DNA of 36,880 nt, taken from contig JAAYCS010000022.1 in the NCBI GenBank assembly GCA_012729655.1, positions 1-36,880 of the forward strand, written 5' to 3'. This DNA comes from Desulfovibrionales bacterium (GTDB lineage: Bacteria; Desulfobacterota; Desulfovibrionia; Desulfovibrionales; Desulfomicrobiaceae). Below the pieces are notes generated by a model. It saw only the letters and a list, made by a program, of their open reading frames with translations. It made no database searches and was not told where the DNA came from. The position numbers were made by a program, and so were the translations under genes. This document shows positions 18,740 to 26,815 of this stretch, piece after piece (within the stretch, counting starts at the first letter, position 1; each line of letters opens with the position of its first letter).

Positions 18740-20301
18740 GAAGGATTGGCGGAAGGGAAAAATGCAGCCCTGACCACGGTGTCTCTTTGGAGTTCGAGGG
18801 TCAGACGGGGTTCGTGGACGTGCCGTTCGTCAACGATCCAGTGGGAAAACGATGCGTGGGGCTGTGGGGCCAGGGTGATTGCCTGCCCCCGGAAATAGAG
18901 GCCTTCATAGCTTGTCGTGACCCTTTCATCGTCGACCACCACGGGTTGGGGGCTTTCGACCCGGCAGGCGATCACGTCCGGAGCGCCCAGATCCCTGGTC
19001 GTTTCGGCCAGGAGATCCACACGCCGCTGCAGGAGATAGGTGAGGGCCACCCCCGCGTCGAAACAGTCCAGACCGCTGTCGGTTTCCAGGCCGGTGTAGT
19101 GTCGAATCCGTTCTTCGATCCATGCCCTGGTCAGGCGGTGGTTGATGGTCCAGCTCAAGAGCCGCAGAAATTCCTCCCGGAACTGTTGACTGTTTTCCCA
19201 CATGCCCTTGAAAACAGCGGCCCGCAGTCCATGGGCATCGCGCAGGTTCTTCCATCCGGCCCTGTTTTCGGGCACGCCGTCTGACCGCAACCCGGCAAAA
19301 GCCAGATCCGCGTCCCACAGCACGCTTTTCCAGCGCGGACCGGCCTCGGTCCGATCCAGGATCAGGGCGCCCTGGTTCCAGTCCTGCCATTGCACGAAGG
19401 CGAAGCAGGTCATGGCGCGCATGAAGTCATTCACATCCAGGATCTCTGCCACGCGATCGTACTCCCAGAGCCCGAAGAAGGGATCGAGACGGAAACGCAG
19501 CGCCTTGTACTGCGCGCTGTCCAGGACAGAATTTTCAGCTTCCAGGACATAGAAGGCGAAGTTTCTGTGCCCAAGCCGGCGTTCCCAGTGGGTGCGGTTG
19601 ACGTGTTCACTGGCCAGACCGAGGCCCAGGCTGCGGCCGTTCAGGAACATGTGTACCGGGGCATAGTCCGGGGTCATGGATCCAACCCTTCTGGCCACGT
19701 CAAAGGCCAGCATGGTCACGAATCCGGGCACCGGGTTCTTTTCCTTGCGCAGGACAATCTTGCGGACGTTCATGTGTGCGTCATCCAGGAACGCCGATCC
19801 GGGCACCGTGTTCTCGCCGTAGCTAGCCCGGAAATAGAGGCGAAAACTGTGCAGCATGTCCCTGGTGGCCCGGTTGCCCTGGAGGCGGATGCCTGCCGGC
19901 GCGGCCAGGAGTTCCTGCCCGTTCCGCAGGACGGCCACGCCTGCCGGGCGCTCCCATTCCCGGCCTCGCTGGCGGCTGTTGGTCTGGAGCCCTTTTTCAG
20001 GGTCTGATAGGTCCGCTTCGGCCACCCGGATGGCCACTGCTCGCAGGGACATAACGGGCAGCGAGCTGAGGTCGTTTCTGGCACCCTCCACCAGGTGTCC
20101 GGTTTGGGGATGCGTGACCCTGGGCAGTCCCAGCTTCTTGAGCAGGCTGTCCTTGCGGGCAGTGCCGAAATCATCGCGTAACAGGGCAATGTGCTCAGCC
20201 TGGCGCTGACCCCAGTCGTCCAGTCCGGTGCTGAAAAAAAGGAAGGCCAGCACGCAGAGCAGAAGGAAGAGAAACAAGGGCTGGCCCAGGAGCCGGCGCA
20301 T
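18736..20301 (-). CDS. CotH-family protein kinase, membrane anchored
   Basis: A 521-residue protein. The first 25 residues hold a hydrophobic signal anchor (FLFLLLCVLAFLFF), which places the rest outside the inner membrane. The body is a CotH kinase fold: GIRLQGNRATRDMLHSFRLY near 138-157 is the glycine/lysine-loop region, followed by the VHMFLNGRSLGLG segment and the metal-binding motif WDADLAFAG. In spore formers CotH phosphorylates coat proteins; in this organism the substrate is unknown. The C-terminal 70 residues resemble a bacterial repeat domain (ITLAPQPHASFSHWIVD). The ATG overlaps the stop of the DUF4956 gene by one base (TGATG), so translation is coupled. The VTC-DUF4956-CotH trio recurs in many bacteria without an agreed function. 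Confidence 0.82.
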   Translation of the reverse strand: MRRLLGQPLFLFLLLCVLAFLFFSTGLDDWGQRQAEHIALLRDDFGTARKDSLLKKLGLPRVTHPQTGHLVEGARNDLSSLPVMSLRAVAIRVAEADLSDPEKGLQTNSRQRGREWERPAGVAVLRNGQELLAAPAGIRLQGNRATRDMLHSFRLYFRASYGENTVPGSAFLDDAHMNVRKIVLRKEKNPVPGFVTMLAFDVARRVGSMTPDYAPVHMFLNGRSLGLGLASEHVNRTHWERRLGHRNFAFYVLEAENSVLDSAQYKALRFRLDPFFGLWEYDRVAEILDVNDFMRAMTCFAFVQWQDWNQGALILDRTEAGPRWKSVLWDADLAFAGLRSDGVPENRAGWKNLRDAHGLRAAVFKGMWENSQQFREEFLRLLSWTINHRLTRAWIEERIRHYTGLETDSGLDCFDAGVALTYLLQRRVDLLAETTRDLGAPDVIACRVESPQPVVVDDERVTTSYEGLYFRGQAITLAPQPHASFSHWIVDERHVHEPRLTLELQRDTVVRAAFFPSANPS

Positions 20302-21032
20302 CAGATGCTGACCTGGTCGTTGAACATGCTCACGGTGGCATCCTTGGCACAGTTCAGGGCCGCGCCGCGCATCGCGGCCAGAAGGTCGGAGCCCCCTTTG
20401 GCGAAACGGAGCGTCACCGCCGTACCTTCAGGGGTTTCCACCACGGAGATGAGCCGCACGCCGTCCAGCCCCAAAACTGTGGGCAAAAGGCAGTCCGAGA
20501 CGGTCCCTGCATCGGTGCCGGGAAGATTGACGAGGATTGTGCCCTGCTCGCTGTTGGCCAGGGGCATCCCCCGCCAGTTGATGAGAAAGAGTCCCAGGGT
20601 GGCCACGGCCAGGAGAATGAGCAGGAACATCAGGTTGAACGTCGCGCAGGAGATGGCCGCGGCGATGGTCAGCATGATGAATCCGACTTCTTCCGGTTCC
20701 TTGATGGGCGTGCGGAAGCGGACAATGGACAGGGCGCCGAGGAGACCGAGGGACAGGGGCAGGGAAAACTGCACGCAGATGAAGATGGCTGTGATGGAGA
20801 CTCCCAGCAGGGGAAAGGAGCGGTAGGCCAGGCTCCCGGTGCCGCGGGGGCGATAGAAGCGGACGTACAGCCTGGAGATGTAGAGCGAAGCGAAAAAAGA
20901 CACCACGAGCAGAATGAAGAAGGTGGTCAGGCCGACGCTTTCCATTTTTTCGTGTCCGGACACACCAGCCTTGATCAGGGCCTCGTAGATGTTGGACAGT
21001 GCGTCTATGCCGGAAGGCAGCAGGTCGTTCAC
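20301..21032 (-). CDS. DUF4956 family membrane protein
   Basis: A 243-residue integral membrane protein with about four hydrophobic segments between residues 33 and 150 and a soluble C-terminal domain of about 80 residues. The conserved stretch LGLLGALSIVRFRTPIKEPE is the hallmark of DUF4956. It starts at GTG 21032, preceded by AAGGAGA that overlaps the stop of the VTC gene. It sits between VTC-like and CotH-like genes, so it may give the membrane part of a complex making or moving a phosphorylated polymer. This role is inference from context only. Confidence 0.82.
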   Translation of the reverse strand: MNDLLPSGIDALSNIYEALIKAGVSGHEKMESVGLTTFFILLVVSFFASLYISRLYVRFYRPRGTGSLAYRSFPLLGVSITAIFICVQFSLPLSLGLLGALSIVRFRTPIKEPEEVGFIMLTIAAAISCATFNLMFLLILLAVATLGLFLINWRGMPLANSEQGTILVNLPGTDAGTVSDCLLPTVLGLDGVRLISVVETPEGTAVTLRFAKGGSDLLAAMRGAALNCAKDATVSMFNDQVSI

Positions 21033-21041
21033 GCGGTCTCC

Positions 21042-21749
21042 TTACGGATGTTGCTGCATCAGCATCTGATAGCAGCTCAGGTATTTGGAAAAGGCCTCGG
21101 GCTTGAGGCCCATGGCCACCAGGGGAGCAAGGTACGCCGGGAGGGTGTCCAGACTTCCCTTGGTCTCGATGACCACCATGGGCAGGGTGCGTTTTTCGGA
21201 CCCCAGGCAGGGCAGATTGATTTTTGACACATGGATGGCCTGATCCAGGGCCAGCCGCGTTCCGGTCATGGGGTCAACGAACCGCATCCGGCGGTAGCTG
21301 ATGGTGAATGCCGGCCGGAGGGCCAAGGACAGCCCGACACCCAGCTCGGCCAAGCGGGAGGGCAGGCCCGAAATCTCCGGCGTGTTCAAGGGGAGGGCCG
21401 ACAGGGTTCGGCCATCGTATTCGACCTGCACGCGGATTTTTTGCTGCTTCCAGCCCTCCTTGATCTTGGCCTCCAGAAAAGCCGGGCCTGGATCGGGAAG
21501 GAAGTCCCAGTCTCCGTACCAGCGCAACCGGACCTTGGCCTTCAGGTAGGTGCTGTCGATTTTTTCGGCCAGGTACTGCAGATCCAGGGTGTCGTAGTAC
21601 ACGGAATGCACCGAGGCCCGGGCAAAAACCGGATCAGGCAGGCAGTGCGCCTTGAGCACGGCTTCGGCCAGGAGTGCCTGCCGGGCGTAAAGAACATATT
21701 TTTTCTCGGTCCGGAATGCCACGGGATCTGCACTGGGGTTGGTTTGCAT
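21042..21749 (-). CDS. VTC-domain (polyphosphate polymerase-like) protein
   Basis: A 235-residue soluble protein of the VTC/CYTH-like tunnel-fold family, the fold of the yeast vacuolar polyphosphate polymerase Vtc4. Visible features: the N-terminal RTEKKYVL basic motif, HSVYYDTLDLQYLAEK, the KAKVRLRWYGD basic strand, FLEAKIKEGWKQQKIRV with alternating basic residues, and an acidic residue in VVIETKG near the C-terminus. The alternating charged residues are those used for nucleotide triphosphate and metal binding in this fold. ATG at 21749 has no obvious ribosome site. It is the first gene of the VTC-DUF4956-CotH operon. Whether it makes polyphosphate is unproven. Confidence 0.8.
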   Translation of the reverse strand: MQTNPSADPVAFRTEKKYVLYARQALLAEAVLKAHCLPDPVFARASVHSVYYDTLDLQYLAEKIDSTYLKAKVRLRWYGDWDFLPDPGPAFLEAKIKEGWKQQKIRVQVEYDGRTLSALPLNTPEISGLPSRLAELGVGLSLALRPAFTISYRRMRFVDPMTGTRLALDQAIHVSKINLPCLGSEKRTLPMVVIETKGSLDTLPAYLAPLVAMGLKPEAFSKYLSCYQMLMQQHP

Positions 21750-21804
21750 ACACTGTCATTGTGGTGGGAATGCCGGAAAATCGCAAGCCTCAGGCAAACA
21801 GCAT

Positions 21805-21830
21805 AAAAAAGGGGACCGTGGCCCCCTTTG
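21805..21830 (-). terminator. intrinsic terminator of the ferredoxin gene
   Basis: Read on the minus strand, CAAAGGGG, an eight-base loop and CCCC are followed by a run of six to eight T (the A run at 21805-21810). It ends the ferredoxin transcript just before the VTC operon, which runs in the same direction. Confidence 0.8.
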
Positions 21831-21852
21831 TCTGCGTTCGCGATGCCGCGCG

Positions 21853-22035
21853 TCATTCCTTGCTGATGGCCCCCACCGGACAGCTGTCAATGGCGTCCCC
21901 GACGCAATCGGCCGTGGAGTCCGGCGCCTTGACCATGGCCTTTTCCTCGCCATCCATCATGGCAAAGACTTCGGGGCAGAGTTCAACACAGGTTTCGCAG
22001 CCAATGCATTCATCGTGGTCGATAACAATAGCCAT
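21853..22035 (-). CDS. fdx: 4Fe-4S ferredoxin, Desulfovibrio type
   Basis: A 60-residue electron carrier of the cytosol. The cysteines C10, C13 and C16 (ECIGCETC) with C52 (SCPVGAI) should ligate one [4Fe-4S] cluster. C20 and C44 are in the positions that form a disulfide, or hold part of a degenerate second site, in single-cluster Desulfovibrio ferredoxins such as that of D. gigas, to which this sequence is very like. The protein is strongly acidic. ATG at 22035 follows AGGAGG. It is transcribed alone, between its own terminator and the divergent motB-like gene. Redox partners are not shown; in sulfate reducers such proteins serve pyruvate oxidation and hydrogenase pathways. Confidence 0.93.
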   Translation of the reverse strand: MAIVIDHDECIGCETCVELCPEVFAMMDGEEKAMVKAPDSTADCVGDAIDSCPVGAISKE

Positions 22036-22134
22036 GGTTCCTCCTGGTTCAAATTGTTGTCACAACGCCTTCTACTCTGTTCCAGGGCATGGGGCAAGGT
22101 GGCAAAAATATGCGGAGCGCTTCTTTCTGTTTTC

Positions 22135-22150
22135 TGGCATGGAATTGGCT
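22135..22150 (+). promoter_or_regulatory. possible sigma-54 promoter of the motB-motA pair
   Basis: TGGCATGGAATTGGCT has the GG-N10-GC spacing of a -24/-12 element, and two mismatches to TGGCACG-N4-TTGCW. The start of transcription would fall near 22161, just at the ribosome site GGAGG (22162-22166), which leaves a very short leader. It is suggestive, not secure. Confidence 0.35.
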
Positions 22151-22172
22151 AAAGTCTTGCCGGAGGTCCTCT

Positions 22173-23045
22173 ATGCACACGCCAACTCCGGAAATCATCC
22201 GCCAGGCAACCCTGCGCAAGGTTGAGCCCTTGCCCGGGGAACCATCGCCACTCCCAGCGTTGCCGAACATGCGCAATGCAGGCAGCAACGACATGTTTGC
22301 CCTGACCGATGCTGCTGTCCTCAGTCACCGTTTTGACATCATGTCCCGGGAAACAGTCCCCAGATCTTCCGGGTGGGCCATCGCATGGTCAGATTTGATG
22401 ATGACCATGTTCGTCATGTTCGCTGCGCTCTATATCTTTCAGATGCCCAAGAAAGTTCCGGTCCTGTCTGATGAGAAATCGCCTCTGATGGTTTTGGCAC
22501 CGCGAACGGAGGTTTCTCCGGGATCCATTCTTGACCGGATTCACGATGGGATCCGCGATGTCATCGACCGCAACGGGCTGGAGCCTTTTTTGCGTGTGCG
22601 TCTTGTACCGGAAAAATCGGTGCACATCACCTCGGTTGGGGATTCTCTGTTTGGGGCCGGGACCGCTGCGCTCAAAACCGCTGGGAAGAACCAGCTTCTC
22701 GGCCTGACCGGAATCCTGCGCAGTGCGCCCCATGCTGTGGCCGTGGTCGGACATGTTGTGCCCGGAGAACCTCTGGGCGATTTTGTCGATCCCTGGAAGC
22801 TGTCCATGGCCCGGGCGGCCGAGGTGGCTGCATTCCTGATGCGGGAAGGCGGATTGCCGGCCAACCGCGTCCTTCTGGTCGGGTATGGGGATCGCAGCCC
22901 GAGTGCGGGAGAGGCCGGACAGGTTGAGATCCGCCGGCTGGAAATCGTGCTCAGCACGGAAGTCCCCACGGATCCTCTGCCCTCATCCGGAGGACAGGCT
23001 GGCGGCTTCAGGGAGTGGCTCGCGGCATCGAGGCAGGGGGTGTGA
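22173..23045 (+). CDS. MotB-like OmpA-domain stator protein
   Basis: A 290-residue inner-membrane protein. After about 65 cytoplasmic residues there is a single membrane helix, WAIAWSDLMMTMFVMFAALY, with the family pattern W-x5-D: this Asp is the proton-path residue of MotB. A periplasmic linker and an OmpA/MotB peptidoglycan-binding domain follow (about 125-270, with the GDSLFGAG, VVGHVV and LSMARAAEVAAFL segments). ATG at 22173 is set by GGAGG six bases upstream; the longer frame from 22089 has no site. motA-like follows after one base. In most genomes motA precedes motB, so this reversed order, and the long N-terminus, suggest a specialised or second stator rather than the main flagellar motor. 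Confidence 0.8.
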   Translation: MHTPTPEIIRQATLRKVEPLPGEPSPLPALPNMRNAGSNDMFALTDAAVLSHRFDIMSRETVPRSSGWAIAWSDLMMTMFVMFAALYIFQMPKKVPVLSDEKSPLMVLAPRTEVSPGSILDRIHDGIRDVIDRNGLEPFLRVRLVPEKSVHITSVGDSLFGAGTAALKTAGKNQLLGLTGILRSAPHAVAVVGHVVPGEPLGDFVDPWKLSMARAAEVAAFLMREGGLPANRVLLVGYGDRSPSAGEAGQVEIRRLEIVLSTEVPTDPLPSSGGQAGGFREWLAASRQGV

Positions 23046-23046
23046 C

Positions 23047-23907
23047 ATGGAGAGGAAAGCGTTTTTCGGCCTTTTGCTTTGCATTCTCGTTTTTGCCGCT
23101 GGATTTGTCAGCAGCGGCAACGTGGCCGCGTATTTCAACGTGGCCGGGGCCCTTGTTGTGTTGGGCGGAGGCATGGGGGCGGCCATTGCCAGTTTCAGGA
23201 TGGAGAGGATCGGGCACGTATGCCGGGTGGTGCGCACCGTGTACCGGGCAAAAGTCAAAGATCCGGCAGAGATCGTGGAAGTTCTGGTTGATCTTTCGGT
23301 CAAGAGCAGGATCCGCGGCCTGCATACCCTGGCCGAGGACGAGAAGGAGACCTCCATAATGTTCCTGCGGCGGGCTTTGGGGCTGGTGGTGGACAATTAT
23401 TCCAGAGCGCAGATCGAGGACATCCTGCACACCGAAATGTTCTTCTTCAAACAGCGTCGGGACGAATCAGAGCGGGTGCTCCGGGTCATGGCCGAAATCT
23501 GCCCGGCCATTGGGCTGGCCGGAAGCGTCGTAGGACTCATTGGCATGCTGTCCGGGGTGGACGACACCGCCGTTGTCCTGGCCACTATTCCCATTGCCCT
23601 GACTTCGACCCTGTACGGCGTGCTCATCGCCAATTTCATCCTTCTGCCCATGTCGGCCCGCGTTCGCGAAAACACGGATCACGAGCTTCTTCTGCAAAGA
23701 ATCATTACCGAGGGAATCAAGGCCATCCAGGGCGAATTCAACCCCAGGGTGCTGGAGGTGAAGCTGAAATCGTTCCTCACGCCGTCGGCCCGGGAGGGTC
23801 AGCTCGTATCGCTGTCGCGCATCAAGGAGCGGTTTAGGCTGGTGGAGCGCGAAGAAGGGCTGGAGCCGGTCATGGCTTCGCCGGAGGAATTGGGGGCTGC
23901 GCTTTAG
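23047..23907 (+). CDS. MotA/TolQ/ExbB-type proton channel protein
   Basis: A 286-residue inner-membrane protein with four membrane segments: two near the N-terminus (about 5-22 and 28-46), a cytoplasmic loop of about 110 residues, and two more (about 153-172 and 182-205). The segment CPAIGLAGSVVGLIGML with its proline and the later IPIALTSTLYGVLIAN are the MotA hallmark helices forming the ion path. An 80-residue cytoplasmic tail follows. ATG at 23047 is one base after the motB-like stop, with GGGGGTG as ribosome site. It forms a stator unit with the preceding gene; whether it drives a flagellum or another machine is not known. Confidence 0.82.
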   Translation: MERKAFFGLLLCILVFAAGFVSSGNVAAYFNVAGALVVLGGGMGAAIASFRMERIGHVCRVVRTVYRAKVKDPAEIVEVLVDLSVKSRIRGLHTLAEDEKETSIMFLRRALGLVVDNYSRAQIEDILHTEMFFFKQRRDESERVLRVMAEICPAIGLAGSVVGLIGMLSGVDDTAVVLATIPIALTSTLYGVLIANFILLPMSARVRENTDHELLLQRIITEGIKAIQGEFNPRVLEVKLKSFLTPSAREGQLVSLSRIKERFRLVEREEGLEPVMASPEELGAAL

Positions 23908-23956
23908 AAAGCGGGCGAAAACCTTTTTCCTGCTGAAACGCGCCTATGCATTCGCA

Positions 23957-23991
23957 CACTGACGAGGACGCCACCCGCGCTCTCGTCAGTG
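23957..23991. repeat. 10-bp inverted repeat between motA-like and CBS genes
   Basis: CACTGACGAG (23957-23966) and CTCGTCAGTG (23982-23991) are perfect arms around a 15-base loop. No T run follows on either strand. It lies between two convergent genes and could be a transcription stop needing other factors, or an mRNA 3' stabiliser. The rest of 23908-24079 shows no gene. Confidence 0.6.
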
Positions 23992-24079
23992 ACCATGTAT
24001 TCCTGACTCGCCGCACTGGCACCCTGCCGGGATGATGGTCGAAAACTCCCCGGTCCAGAAAGGCTGATGGGCAGGAACG

Positions 24080-25318
24080 CTACTGCGCGGCCAAAGCCTT
24101 GAGCACGGCGTCACGGTCCACAATGCCGAGCAGGCGGCCGTCGTCGTCGGCCACCACGATGCGCTTGATCTTCCTGTCCACCAGGGTCTGGATCACTTCG
24201 GCCAGGGGGGTCTCCGGCTTGGCCGTGATGACGTTGCTGGCCATGACATCCCTGGCAGACCCCTCCAAGGTCGGGGGAACAGCTTCGCGTTGGGTCAGGG
24301 CCCCCATGAGCCGGGACACGAGGTCGGGAGATTCCTGTTGCACGAAACGCCGCAGCAGATCCCAGTCATGGACGATGCCGAGAATCTTCCTGTCCTGGTC
24401 CACGATGACCACCCGGCGCAAGGGGGAGGCGATAAGCTTTTCCAGTACACTGGTCAGGGGGGTTTCGGGTGCGGCCGTGGGCACGTCTGGGAACAGAGCG
24501 TCCTTGGCTGTGGCATGCACGCCCGAGGGGAGAATTTCCAGGCGCTCGGCCACTGCGGAGGCCCTGGCAATGGCCGCCAGCACGTCGGTGCGACTGACGA
24601 TGCCGAGCATGGTGCCATCGTCGGCGGTCACGGGCAGGCGCTTGATGTTCTGCCTGGCCATGATTTTCAGGGCGTCGAGGACAGTGGTTTTGATGTTCAG
24701 GGTGCGGGCCGGAGAGGTCATGACATCCTTGGCCGTCAATCCGGAAAATTCGGGGCATTGCGACTGGGCTTGGCGCAGGTCCGAGGGAAGCTGGGTCTGC
24801 ATGTCCAGGCGCAGGGGCATCTTGGCCCGGGAGAGCAGGTCGCCTCCGGTGATGATGCCCACGACATGATTGCCATCCATGACCGGTACGGCCTTGACTT
24901 CCCGGTTCAGGAGCAGGTCCACCACGGCGGGAAGGGGGGTGGCGGCATGCACGGTGGCGACGTTTCCGGTCATGACGTCACGGATGCGCAGGGGCAGGTG
25001 AAAGATGGCCTGCCCGTCCTGGACCACGATGCTCCCCTCCTCGACCATGGCCTCCACCACAGGCAGGAAGTCAGCCATGCGCGCGGGAGTGTCCACGATT
25101 TCGACCATGATGGGCAGATCCTCGGCCAGGCGCAGGATCTTGGCCGTGTGCAGAAGGGTGCTGGCCCCGAAGCCCATGAAGCCCCTGGCCACGGATGCCC
25201 CGGCCATGCCCCTCTGCCGGGCCTCGGACACGATGGCCTCGTAGAGGGGTCTGCCCTGGTGCTGGGTCGCTTCGCCAACCAAGATTTTGAGGATCTTCAC
25301 GTCAACAAATCGCTGCAT
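24080..25318 (-). CDS. DUF190 plus four-CBS-domain protein
   Basis: A 412-residue soluble protein. Residues 1-110 are a DUF190 domain, a PII-like fold (KILKILVGEATQHQGRPLYE to VEEGSIVVQDG). Four CBS domains follow (about 111-165, 195-252, 269-325, 354-412), each ending in the GI(V/I)-x-R/D-x-D pattern, two Bateman pairs that usually bind adenine nucleotides. Such proteins sense ligands and govern channels, transporters or enzymes. ATG at 25318 follows GGAGGGAG; the longer frame to 25417 lacks a site. It is the last gene of the P-type ATPase-TrkA-TrkA run, separated from the second TrkA gene by 160 bases holding no gene. Its target is probably an ion transporter, perhaps the neighbouring pump, by context. 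Confidence 0.85.
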   Translation of the reverse strand: MQRFVDVKILKILVGEATQHQGRPLYEAIVSEARQRGMAGASVARGFMGFGASTLLHTAKILRLAEDLPIMVEIVDTPARMADFLPVVEAMVEEGSIVVQDGQAIFHLPLRIRDVMTGNVATVHAATPLPAVVDLLLNREVKAVPVMDGNHVVGIITGGDLLSRAKMPLRLDMQTQLPSDLRQAQSQCPEFSGLTAKDVMTSPARTLNIKTTVLDALKIMARQNIKRLPVTADDGTMLGIVSRTDVLAAIARASAVAERLEILPSGVHATAKDALFPDVPTAAPETPLTSVLEKLIASPLRRVVIVDQDRKILGIVHDWDLLRRFVQQESPDLVSRLMGALTQREAVPPTLEGSARDVMASNVITAKPETPLAEVIQTLVDRKIKRIVVADDDGRLLGIVDRDAVLKALAAQ

Positions 25319-25478
25319 GTCGGTTCTCCCTCCGGGATCTTGCCCAGGACAGGGCCATGGGCAGGGGTGTATGGGTGGTTTTCTTGGATGTCTGTCGTAA
25401 AAGCCAGGTTCTGGCAATGCAGGACGTCAATCCGGAATCTGCCGGCAGAGGGTGGATGCATGGATTGAAACGAGACGG

Positions 25479-26153
25479 TCACCTGTCCGCCTTGGCCCCG
25501 AGCATCAGCGCCAGCGTCCCTGCCTGGGAGGCGTGCACCACGGCCAGGACCTCGTCTCCGGGCAGCAGCACCGTGTCCCCGTGCGGGATGATCAGCCGGC
25601 CCTGGCGAAGCACTCCGGCCAGGATGCATTCGGCCGGAAAGCGCAGGTCCATGATCTTACTGCCAGCGGCCGGCGCTGTCGGATGCACCTGTTCTTCCAC
25701 CAGGGAGTACTGACCCTTGCAGAGCTTGAACAGGGTCATCATGTTTCCCAGGGACATTTCCTCCGCGATGAGCTGGGCCATGATTCCGGCCTGATTGACG
25801 GCCACATCCACGCCCATGTCCGGGGTGAACATCCATCCGTTCTGGGGGTCCTTGACCCGGGCAATGGTGCGGGGGACGCCGAATTCGAACCGGGCCAGGC
25901 TCGTTGCCACGAGATTCGACACATCCGTGCCGGTCACGGCGGCCATGACGTCTGCCTCCCGGATCCCCGTCGCCTCCAGCACAAGGGGGTCTGTTCCGCT
26001 GCCGGGGATGACCACCCCGGCCGGAAGAACCTTGTGCAGGACACGCAGCTCCTGGGGATGGGATTCGATCACCTTGACCTGATGCCCTTCGTCCAGCAGC
26101 AGACTGGCGAGATGCGTCCCAACCTTTCCTCCGCCCACGATGATCACGTTCAT
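25479..26153 (-). CDS. TrkA-type RCK protein (second copy)
   Basis: A 224-residue cytosolic regulatory protein. The N-terminal RCK_N/Rossmann half starts MNVIIVGGGKVGTHLA with the GxGxxG-like nucleotide loop and an acidic residue at the end of the second strand (VIESHP). The C-terminal RCK_C half covers about 140-220. Normally such proteins bind NAD(H) or ATP and gate potassium channels of the Trk/Ktr kind. ATG at 26153 is preceded by AAGGAGAG, which overlaps the stop of the first TrkA gene. No TrkH, TrkG or KtrB membrane subunit is encoded here. It is not a duplicate: the two copies differ strongly. Confidence 0.88.
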   Translation of the reverse strand: MNVIIVGGGKVGTHLASLLLDEGHQVKVIESHPQELRVLHKVLPAGVVIPGSGTDPLVLEATGIREADVMAAVTGTDVSNLVATSLARFEFGVPRTIARVKDPQNGWMFTPDMGVDVAVNQAGIMAQLIAEEMSLGNMMTLFKLCKGQYSLVEEQVHPTAPAAGSKIMDLRFPAECILAGVLRQGRLIIPHGDTVLLPGDEVLAVVHASQAGTLALMLGAKADR

Positions 26154-26164
26154 GACTGCTCTCC

Positions 26165-26815
26165 TTATCCCAGGTCCAGAAGCGCGCGCAGACGTTCCGA
26201 GGATTCGGCCGCCACGGCCAGGTGCACGGAGTCGTTCCGCTGGAAAGTGGTTTCCGGAGAGGGAAGCATGGTTTTCCCCCTGCGGCTGAGGGCCACGACC
26301 TGGATTTCACCGGGAATGGCGATGCTGCCCACCTTGCGTCCTTCCATGAGCGGGGAAACCTCCACCCGCACGATTTCCACCTGCCCGTTGCCCAGGCTCA
26401 TCATGGCGTCCACCTCCGAATAGGAGAGCAGGTCCGCCAGACGTTTGGCGGCCCAGTCCAGGGGGGCCGCGCTCTGGATGCCGAGCCTGCGGTAAAGTTC
26501 CGCCTTGCGGGGGTCATGGAGGCGGGCCACGACCCGGGGAACATGAAAGACATGCCGGGCCAGGCGGGCCAGGATCACGTTCGTCTCGTCGCAGCTGGTC
26601 ACGGCAGCCAGCCCATCGGCCTGTTCGATGCCGGCCTGAATCAGGATTTGGCGATCCAACCCGCTGCCCACGATGGCGACTCCGCGCAGAGACGGGTCCA
26701 CTTGGTGCAGGGTCTCCTGATCCTTGTCGACCAGAACCATGGCGTGTCCGCCGCGGCGTAGGGCCAGGGCCAGCTCCGCCCCCAAAGAGCCACAGCCGAT
26801 AATGACATAGTTCAT
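26165..26815 (-). CDS. TrkA-type RCK protein (first copy)
   Basis: A 216-residue cytosolic protein with RCK_N (MNYVIIGCGSLGAELALALR, nucleotide loop, then the acidic VDKD) and an RCK_C half from about 135. Its ATG overlaps the stop of the P-type ATPase gene in ATGA, so it is made in step with the pump. RCK proteins form rings that bind nucleotides and act on membrane partners. As the only membrane transporter in the operon is the ATPase, control of that pump is the simplest inference, but an unlinked Trk channel is equally possible. Confidence 0.88.
   Translation of the reverse strand: MNYVIIGCGSLGAELALALRRGGHAMVLVDKDQETLHQVDPSLRGVAIVGSGLDRQILIQAGIEQADGLAAVTSCDETNVILARLARHVFHVPRVVARLHDPRKAELYRRLGIQSAAPLDWAAKRLADLLSYSEVDAMMSLGNGQVEIVRVEVSPLMEGRKVGSIAIPGEIQVVALSRRGKTMLPSPETTFQRNDSVHLAVAAESSERLRALLDLG

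Noticed and set aside
24290-25468. 392-codon plus-strand frame opposite the DUF190-CBS gene
   Set aside because: Low-complexity Gly/His composition typical of an antisense frame; the minus strand has four CBS repeats.
25319-25478. Separate promoter for the DUF190-CBS gene
   Set aside because: A TTGACG is present on the minus strand but no acceptable -10 stands at 16-18 bases, so I did not call it.
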